Notes under the pieces: model-generated
The model's input: the letters and a program-made list of their open reading frames with translations, nothing else
What the model was told of the DNA's origin: nothing
The model's database searches: none
Program-made: the position numbers and the translations under genes
Part shown: piece by piece, positions 55,554 to 64,000 of the stretch
Numbering within the stretch: the first letter of the stretch is position 1
Layout of the letters: the number at the start of each line of letters is the position of its first letter
NCBI RefSeq assembly: GCF_032362555.1
Contig: NC_083526.1
Span: 3,058,001-3,122,000, forward strand
Reading direction: 5' to 3'
From: Amyelois transitella
Lineage: Eukaryota; Arthropoda; Insecta; Lepidoptera; Pyralidae
Length of the DNA: 64,000 bases

Positions 55554-58500
55554 GTGAGTAAATTAACTTTAGGAAAAAGGAATAAATCTATGTAACATAC
55601 GTATTTTACTTATATATTTATTTTAATCATTTTTGAGCCATAAAGGTATAGGTGAACTTAATGCCAATATCATTGTCTTCTAGTCAACCTTTAAAAATAG
55701 CAAACAGAAAATATAATCAGGTATCAAATAAATTATTATTTGATACCTGATTATATTTTCTGTTTGCTATATCTGCATAATTTGTCCTTTTTAATTGACA
55801 TTCAAACGTACCTACCTACATAAGTTTTTGTAGAATTTAATTTTCTATACTTTCTTGTTACTAAATAAATATGAATTAATAAAAATAAATTAAAACTACA
55901 GAATATTTTTCTACTTATTTTTCGGGACAGAAGTACCTAAATACCGAGTGTGTTCGACTTCAGGATGATAAAATAGTCATTACTTATTATTATACCAAGT
56001 TTCATTGTAAGTGGACCGGTAGCTAAGAAAAATATGTTACACTTGTAATATTTCCTTTGTGTAAGTAGATGTATTGATAAATTAGCAAACATTTTACAAT
56101 CTCTTCGCTCATTTGGTCAATATTATGTCTGCCCGAGTCTTCGCACGCTTAGGTCCATAAATGGAACCCATGCGTCTATTTTCCAGATTTTGCGTCAAGG
56201 AATAACAAACAGACTTACAAACTTTCTCATTTATCTATGAGTATTATATTATTAGCTCAATACCTACGTAAAAAAAATGATATTTAGTATATAAGATATA
56301 AATACTACCCACCATGTTAAAATCTGTTTGTTTATTCGTTATCGTTAGTTAATTGTTGATTTCTTTAACACTGCGAAACCCTGAAAAAGTTCATACATAC
56401 ATAGATATAATCACGTCTTTATCCCTTACGGGGCAGACAGAGCCAGTAGTTTCATAAAGACTAAAAGGGGGCGTTCAGCTGTATGGCTTAAAAGATATAT
56501 AAAGATTCAAATAGTGTCAGGTTGCTAGCCCATCGCCTAATAGAAGAATCAGAAGTTTATATATAGTTAGTTTTATAAGCATATCCCTTAGTCGCCTTTT
56601 ACAACATCCATGGGAAAGAGAAGAAGTGGTCCTATTCCAAAGTGCCGGCAACCACATGGTTAAAAAGTTCATATCCGTTATAATTATTTGGTATTCGACC
56701 TAAGGATTATTGATTAACTTTATTCATGATTTCAATTATAATCTTTATCGATATCTTTATCACTTAGTTACATTTATGTAAAAACTTAATTGGAGAAAGT
56801 TGCCCGGTTATGTGATGTGCACTTGCCCTTATAATAGCTGTGATTGATTTGACTCTAATAGTTATAGCCATAGTTAATTACCATAATGCCTTTTCACTTT
56901 CTATTTATAAACTCGACTAGATTTTGGTTCAACAACTATTACGTATTATGTTACTTATCTATTTTTAAATAATAATATGTAAATTATATAGAGATATTAT
57001 GCGTTATGGAAGTCGTAAGAGCTTAGCCACTTAAACCTTCATCAATATATTTAATACATACATATAATAATACAGTAAAAACGTTTTCCAAAAAACTGAT
57101 AGCGGCCATTAAAGAGGAGTAGCAGAATCCAATATAAAAACTATTTTTGGAATATTGGTCTGTCTGTCTGTCTAGTGCGTTATAACTTCGAAATTACTCA
57201 AGGGATTTGACATATGGATTACATTTAATAAGGAGCGTTGTCAAAAATTTGTTTCGTCAAAATTGGTTGTGGAAAAAAGAAGTTATGCTCAATCGAAAAT
57301 TTACTTCAAGCACTGTTTCGGAAGTTTTTAACAGAGTTAAGTAATTGCGGTTTACCTCTATGTTATCAATATAACATATCATACCTACATGATAGTTGTA
57401 TATCATAGTTTATCATACAAAAAAAAAATGTTGATGTCGTAGCAAATGTAATCGCTGTATAAAATTGGCACGGTAATAGAATACTTTAGAATTAACTAAA
57501 CAAATCTTTTACTAGGTCTGGGTAATTGAAGTGCCTATCCAGAGAAAAATTTTTTTTAAATGTAAGAAAGTTATTTAATATGCCATAACACAAGTCTCAA
57601 ACTTTGGGACTAGTTCAACATTATTATTATTATTTTGTTGTTACAAAAATGTTAATAATATTTTAAATAGATTATAAACGATTATTATAACTAATTTAAA
57701 AAAAAACCACAAAAATTGATGCACTTTTTATTTCGATAAAAGTGAGACTCACAACGTTTGACTACAAAAAAGAATCCATCATTAAATATCAGATAAATAA
57801 AGTGTACATTTATAATTTTTACATAAAAAACCTATACAAGTGTACTTAATTAAAAATATTTACAACACTGTTACCAAAATTAATTGATTGTGATCATTTA
57901 ATCTCAAAAAGACTAGATAATAATACCATAATTGACTCACGACACACAAAATCTACAGGGTGACTTCAATTCACTTATTTCTTTATTTTGGATAAAATCA
58001 CACTGGTAATCTTAATACTTCTTTCTATTAGAGGCTTTTTAAACAGAAAAGAAACTAAATCATGTACCAATATATTTAAAATTAATATTACATCATTCTG
58101 TAACTTGTTTACAGATATGACCACACTCTCACACAAAAGAGACTTCCATTAAATTTATGTAAGTGTACCTATTCCCATTCTTTTCTGTGATTGACAATGT
58201 GCAGAGATGCTTAGCTTACCTGCTATTAACAATGTAGATTTTACTCAATTAATTAATTAATTATTAAGAGTGGGGATTTTCTGAAATTTATTGTATTTTG
58301 CTCTTATAAAGTCGCGAGAGCAACTAGTTCGCATTATATGAAATTTAATTATTTAGTCAAGGTAATTATTGACTACCTACTTATGAATGTTGACGACTTA
58401 GACTCTGTGCACCCTGGTATGATTAAATATGTGTTTCTACATTTCAAATAGGAAGTTGAAGTTTGATATGAAAATTCGTTTTATAATGAAGAGAAATTTC

Positions 58501-58949
58501 CTAGTTTGCACAACGGTGACGCAACGGTTACGCGTCAGTTGCGTAAAACGAAACGAGCCACTCTAGCGAGCCACGGAAATATTTCCACGAATCCTTATGA
58601 ATCGTTCATTAATTTAGGAACTACATACATAAATATTGCGCCCATGTCTGAATGGTAGTGAAGGAAAAATATAGTGTCTGCCAGCTGTTTCTCTTTACGT
58701 GCAGATTTCAAATAAGGGTAAGGCTAATTTAAAATTGGGTTTACAAAAGATATGCTAGCAACCTCTCACTATGTACATATTTAAATCACAATTCCATCAT
58801 TGGGTCTTACATCTGAATGTGGCCTTTCATTCTTTTCGAGACTGTTGGATATCCCTTGAGAGATAATGATGTGATTAGATGTATGTATGTTCATACACAC
58901 AATCACATCATCATTTCCTGGCGTTAGTCCCGGTGGCGTTTATACAAAG
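55554..58949 (+). other. Gene-poor stretch with family-A repeats
   Basis: AT-rich with no credible coding sequence. It holds a perfect hairpin (55697-55770), a near-complete reverse family-A copy (56397-56660) and a forward partial one (58735-58880). A (GTCT)n start with AACTTCGAAATTACTC at about 57160 resembles a lepidopteran repeat but is unclassified. Confidence 0.5.
55697..55770. repeat. Perfect 35-bp hairpin
   Basis: Arms 55697-55731 and 55736-55770 are exact reverse complements, 35 of 35, with a 4-nt ATTA loop. The left arm starts ATAGCAAACAGAAAATATAA. No transposon ends or target duplication are evident. Confidence 0.95.
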
Positions 58950-59534
58950 TAGTGTCCGACCGAAGGTCTATTTTTGGCCGAAGCCGAAGCCGATTAATCG
59001 GCTATCGCCACAACCTTCGGCCGAAGCCGAAGGTTTATATTCTCTCAGCACTCAGTAATTAATTTTGTTCAATATTGTCTACAAGCTACAATTAATATTA
59101 AAATTATTTCAAAACCTCAATATTGAAGGTTTATATATTGACTGTCTCATATAGAAGTTGATGATATATCATATAAAGATGTGCAAGAACTTGTGCGATT
59201 AAAGAAGAAAGCATGGCTGGATTTGTTAGCAGCTAAAGCTAACTTAAGAATGCAAGAGGTTATAGATGAAGATGTGAATGAAGCACGTAAGGAATATAAA
59301 AAAATGAAAGATTTGGTTAAGAAAGCTGTGATTAGACAGAAAGAAGAGTATAAAGAGGAATTTGATAAAAGGTTATCAGAAGACTTTCAGTCAAATCTGA
59401 AAGTATTCTGGAAATCCGTAAGGTCAGCCCGAGGAAAAACTAAACGGCCGAAGCCGAATGTTTCGCCGAAGGTGGATTTTTGGGCCGAAGGTGGCCGAAG
59501 CCGAAGCCGAAGCCGAAGCTTCGGTCGGACACTA
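58950..59534 (+). mobile_element. Nonautonomous hAT element containing a LINE fragment
   Basis: The 16-bp ends TAGTGTCCGACCGAAG are inverted at the right (CTTCGGTCGGACACTA, ending 59534). The 8-bp sequence ATACAAAG is repeated directly on both sides (58942-58949, 59535-59542), the hAT hallmark. Inside both ends are GCCGAAG repeats, a common subterminal pattern for hAT binding sites. The middle (about 59140-59445) encodes KKKAWLDLLAAKA, EARKEYKKMKDLVKKAV, EEYKEEFDKRL and FWKSVRSARG. This is the linker between endonuclease and reverse transcriptase of a LINE. No hAT transposase is present. Confidence 0.88.
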
Positions 59535-61399
59535 ATACAAAGAAACATACATGTCTTTTTTCCTTGTGGGGTAGACAGAGCCAATGTGACTTTCATTCAC
59601 AAGGAGTAATTTAAAAAAATAAAATAAATGTTTTCCCAACATAAATAAAACTAATTACTAAAGAATACCTGACTAGAAAAAAAAGTAAATACTTAATAAA
59701 AAAAAATACAAATTGCGTTCATCATAACATTAAATTATTTTTAGTTTTAGTCGTCAAACTTACGAAATAATTATCTAGTAATAATTATTTAACATTTTAA
59801 CTTATTAAGAAATTAATTTATAATTAATTGTAAAAGCCTCTCATGTTAAATAGAAAAAAAATATTTCACTGTGCCTAAATTAACTATATTGGCTACTAAG
59901 TAGCACCTTTTTGTAAAAATACATTAATGTAGTTCAGGAATCTACATATTTGAATCTCAATATTCTAAAGTATTAATATTATGGACATAAAAACATGACG
60001 AAAATTCAAAGTTCGAAAAGGCCGTTCTAAAATAAAATGTGTATTTATCTAATCAATAAAAATACCTATATAAAGTTACTACGATATAATTTAAAATTTC
60101 TAAAACATTGCATTGCTTTACAATAAATCATATCTTATGATTTTCCGCCATATTAATATGTCCGCGCTTATCCATTTATCTATTTAATTTTAATTATAAT
60201 CTCATAAAATTTACTGTTACACAGCGTCAAATAGTATTTTATTAACATTAGTAAAATTTTATTTCTATTGTCGATGCGTAAAGCTCTTTATATTAAAATT
60301 TGTAAAAAATCTTTGGGATGTTCATATTGAGATCTACAAATAATACTTAAAAATCAAAAAGAATTCGTGACTAAATCAACATTTTACTTAAATATTAACA
60401 TTGGTGACTATCATACTTAATTTAGACATGTAAAAGTTACCTATAGACTAGAAAAAATATCGTGATCCCGCAGAAGTGACATTTTTAAAAAGTAAGTACA
60501 TTTAGGCCGAAATTATACAGCAAATTACATTAAAAATACTGATATTGACAATTGCGATATAATTAACTAGAAGTGAAGGCCCGAAATTTAACGACACAAT
60601 ATTTAATTATCTACAAATACCTACCAACATAGCTTGATTGTTTAAACAATATCGTATACGAGTTTGATCGATATTTCCAGAGTTCCATTCAACCTGATAA
60701 TCTTTAAGAAATTATTAATAGAAATCCGTATTTGTTGGTTGATGAAGAAAGATTAGAGAGAACTACTATAATATGTACCTTCTTTCTAATTTTCCAGCAG
60801 ATAATTTTGTAACCATTATCGAAATATTTTTTTGTGATTCATAACCTTTATATTCATAACTATTAAATTGGTAATAGTTAACTACAATTTTATTGAACAC
60901 CTAAAGACCAGTCATATCATTCATGATAAAATCTTACAAATTCACAAAGGATTTGCTCACACTAGGTACAAATCGAAATAAGAAAAGGTGTTATGCCAGT
61001 GAGCAAAAGCAACACAAAAGCTAACTAAAGCTCGGCATTCACGTTCAGTTGCGGATGTGGCTGGGTCAGAGAATTCGGAATAATGAAAGATGAAAGAAGT
61101 GGTAAAAGCTGGCAACTGTGTCGTCACAAGTGATAGTAATCACCACCATCAGTTGCCATAACGTTTTCACACCGTATCACTATTCTGAGATTTTTTGACA
61201 ACTTTATATAAATAAATAGATATGTGATTCAAGATGGCCAAATATCGTTCCTATAGTTTGCACTACAGTATAGTATTTCTATTGTTTTTTTTTTTATTTT
61301 ATTTATATTTGTGTTATTTTATAACCACATCCACCATTGAACATGGATGTTTGTGCTATATAATACGATCACAAACATGGTGTTTAACAACCGTTATTT
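59535..61399 (+). other. AT-rich spacer without a recognised gene
   Basis: A small reverse family-A end at about 59550-59585 follows the hAT element (GTGGGGTAGACAGAGCC). The remainder is AT-rich and may include the 3' UTR of the minus-strand gene that ends at 61400. Confidence 0.5.
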
Positions 61400-63658
61400 T
61401 TAAATAAGGTGACAACTAGAATTGCTGGATTTATGCCTAACGTGAGGATTCCCAAACGCGCCACAACATTGATGATGGTTCACATTCTTTGAGTGATGAT
61501 GACCATGAGGCACATTCGCCTGTTGTTGGGATTTATCCTTGATGGAGTCTTTGGATTTTTGAGATAAACAGCTTTTGTGGTAGCCCGGCGCTATTCTGGA
61601 TTTGAACCGCCCTACTTTCCCAGGTCTTGGGTGGCTGGGATCGGAGATTTCAGGTACGGTACAAACGTGGGGTATTTGTGTTATATCTGCGTGTGCGTCT
61701 TGGTATTCTACATCTGTTTCTGTAAAAAGGCAAATCATACTATCAATTTCAAATAATAGAAGTCTTGTGAAAAAAATCTTTCATGTTTTACTTAACAATT
61801 TTTGTTCTCTCTGGACTTATCCAATCCAAAATTGTGGTTAAAATCAGACCCTATGCTGCCCCTCGGGGAGAACGCAACAAGAACACACGCGAGGAGGATG
61901 TTGAACAAATTTTATAATTCATAATTTTATGCCCACATATGATTTATGATTATAGCTAATGTAGTACTTCAATTTAATTACAACTTATTCTTACCAATTT
62001 CTTCTCTACCTTGACTCGGTGAGACGGAGGAGCTAGTTTCAGGTCTGAGAGTGGAACACGAGACTCCTGCTAAAGGGGGGGCCGAATGGGATGGGGTCAT
62101 GCGTGGTATAAACTGAAAAAAGCATTAGAATGTTTTTAGCATGAAAGTAAGTATTCGATAATAAATTCAAAAAGCAACAAGATTATGGTTTAAGATCGAC
62201 ATTAGCATACATTATGGATTTTCTTGAGTGCCATATTCGGTGGATCTCAAACTGAAAGTTGTGTTCCTTATTTTAAGAAATTACGTATATTGACACTATT
62301 TTCATTATAAATTTTAGAAGCTTGCTTATATGTCAAAAGTAATATTAAAAATTTTGGACAAATAGTAAATACAAGACCACGAGCTACCCGCGACAAAGTA
62401 CAAATACTTCCACAGAGTGATTCAAATCTTGTGTCACATAGTCGAACGATATGTGTTGGGGCCAAAACTATATAATAATCTACTAGACAGTATAAAAGAT
62501 CAAAATATAAAACAATTCAAGGCTAGATTACAAAAAAAATTAATTGAAAGATGTTATTATTCATTAGAGGAATTTTTAAATGATAAAATTATGTAATAAA
62601 TGTAGCAATTAAGTATATTTTATTTTTATGACATTTGGATGTATTTCATTGACTATATCATATTTATTTGACATTTGATGAATTTTACTTATTATATTTT
62701 TTTTCCCTTTTTTCCAATTTAATTAATTTTTATTTTTTTTATTTATATTATAATTTGACAAATTTATTATTATTATTATTTGACATTGAAATATAGACAA
62801 ACTGATCATAATTAGACAGAGCCTTATATGCTGCTAATTTAAAATAAATGTACCTATATAATTCCGACGCCTTAAAAGGTAGAATATGTGTTCACAGAAA
62901 CTGTACCTAAATACTAAGACCAACATTGTAACCATATTCGAGGAATAAATGATTATGATTATGACTTACAACACTATCGGTGCAGCTCTCGAGTTCACGT
63001 TCTTTGTAATTTGGGGCGGTGCCGGCTCTGCAAGGGGATGTCGTGCTGTAACTAAAATCAAAATCTTGTCAAAATTTGTTTACAGGTGACCGAACTCGGG
63101 GCCTGTGATTCAAAGGCAGTAATTTCCGGTATTATTTAGTTTCACGACCGTCAAACCGTAGAAATTCTCTTACTATTAGGAATAGCGATTCAAAAGGAGC
63201 TATGCGGAGAGCATTTCGGGCACGCTACCAGATTTTGACGATCGTTTGACCATCTGTAGACATTTAATATTAACGAATATATCTTATGATTCACATTATA
63301 CGAGTACTTTGTTTTATTTACATTTATTTTGATTAATTATTGTAGCAATTTAAAAGTGCTTGTTTAGTAAAAAAAGCAAGGTACGAACATGGCTAATTTT
63401 CCTCATGAAAATCTTTATTAAGGTACAATGTCTGGACATGTTCATCGTCTGACAGTTTAGTATTCAATCACACATTTTTATTAGTCGTTACAAATTAAGT
63501 TTTCGTTCATACCGAAGAGATTTAATAATACTTATATCAAATGAAAAATTGATTTACTTACCAGAATGAAGAATTGAGGCTATCGGATGTTTTGGCTGGA
63601 TCTGTAGACTCGGTGTCGTTCCAGGCCCCAGCGAAACTAGTTGAATTTGATCTCGTGT
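61400..63658 (-). CDS. Unrecognised gene, last four exons (5' part outside the window)
   Basis: Minus-strand exons 63562-63658, 62970-63051, 61995-62112 and 61400-61719 join in phase at GT-AG sites, giving about 205 C-terminal residues. The first exon shown begins inside a codon (two bases), so coding continues to the right. The sequence is polar, Ser/Thr/Pro-rich and low-complexity (SNSTSFAGAWNDTESTD, SPCRAGTAPNYKERELESC, MTPSHSAPPLAG, ETSSSVSPSQ), then KVGRFKSRIAPGYHKSC and a His-rich HGHHHSKNVNHHQCC. There is no membrane segment or known domain. It looks like a disordered tail, for example the cytosolic end of a receptor or scaffold. I do not recognise it. The consistent phasing supports a real gene. 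Confidence 0.6.
62365..62968 (+). mobile_element. 3' end of a truncated LINE, with GATTAT tail
   Basis: NTRPRATRDKVQIL at 62365 leads, after a +1 shift near 62468, to LYNNLLDSIKDQNIKQFKAR and ERCYYSLEEFLND with a stop at 62594. This is the usual C-terminal end of an insect jockey/CR1-type ORF2. The 3' UTR runs to a GATTATGATTATGAC tail that abuts the splice donor of the minus-strand exon at 62970. It is 5'-truncated and broken. Confidence 0.7.
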
Positions 63659-64000
63659 CTGAAATTAAAATGAACTACAACGATCCATGAATATGTCTCA
63701 ACTTTAGACGTAAAAATGTCTTTGCACTAAAATTTCCTGCCATTTGTTTAAGGGACTACTTTTAACACTGTTTCTTTTCGTTTCTACGATCTGACAGTTT
63801 CAGTATATTTCTAAATATTGGATACGAAGTAACATTTGTTGATATTTTAACATCACAACCCAGTCATGAGAATTTTTTAAACAGTACCCTGTACATTGGG
63901 TGTAATAGAAGTCAGAAAAAGTTGTATTTCTCAATTCGACACCAAGTCCGAGATGAGTATAATTACAGATTTTACTATTATTAAATTGACGTTACATAAT

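Noticed and set aside
1-64000. Retrovirus-like or capsid-bearing elements
   Set aside because: I saw no paired long terminal repeats, gag, protease, integrase or envelope-like frames; the reverse transcriptases here belong to non-LTR elements.

Overview
This is a stretch of a moth or butterfly (Lepidoptera) nuclear genome. The evidence is short exons with GT-AG introns, AT-rich noncoding DNA, Lep1-type Helitrons that start TC and end CTAG, and two dispersed repeat families typical of Lepidoptera. I found no bacterial genes, CRISPR array, rRNA or complete virus-like element. I could reconstruct seven complete host genes and one partial gene.

Layout. Positions 1-1000 hold decayed transposon pieces. 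A VIP36/LMAN2-type cargo lectin gene (+, six exons) fills 1326-18678. Its large introns carry Helitrons, SINE-like repeats, an apparently full-length LINE lying between 177-bp inverted repeats, and a 4.25-kb DNA transposon. The maleless/DHX9 RNA helicase gene (+, 24 exons, 1305 residues) fills 21507-41218; an intact Tc1/mariner-like element sits in its last intron. A compact block follows: a roadblock dynein light chain (-), a ZAD-C2H2 zinc-finger protein (-), mitochondrial ribosomal protein S10 (+) and a TMEM216-like protein (-). A cytosolic sulfotransferase (-, five exons) spans 47967-54195, and an orphan sulfotransferase exon lies in the opposite orientation at 55472-55553. After a gene-poor stretch with a nonautonomous hAT element, the last four exons of an unrecognised gene (-) run off the right edge.

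The host genes are mostly housekeeping genes with unrelated jobs: secretory cargo sorting, RNA helicase, dynein, mitochondrial translation, ciliary transition zone and sulfonation. They do not form a pathway. Points most worth a second look: (1) mle carries decayed copies of parts of its own exons 9, 16, 17, 18 and 22 in the next intron, including a 21-nt in-frame candidate mini-exon and a 109-bp satellite beside copied splice donors; (2) an exact 12-mer, GTCAATGTCAAA, lies just upstream of mle, in the shared zinc-finger/mRpS10 promoter and upstream of TMEM216; (3) six CATTAC-TTCC repeats lie upstream of VIP36; (4) there is a large transposon of the HGKG-signature family; (5) a hAT element contains a LINE fragment; (6) a TA-flanked element contains a THAP-domain fragment; and (7) there is a perfect 35-bp hairpin. 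I did not find a clearly new multi-gene system.
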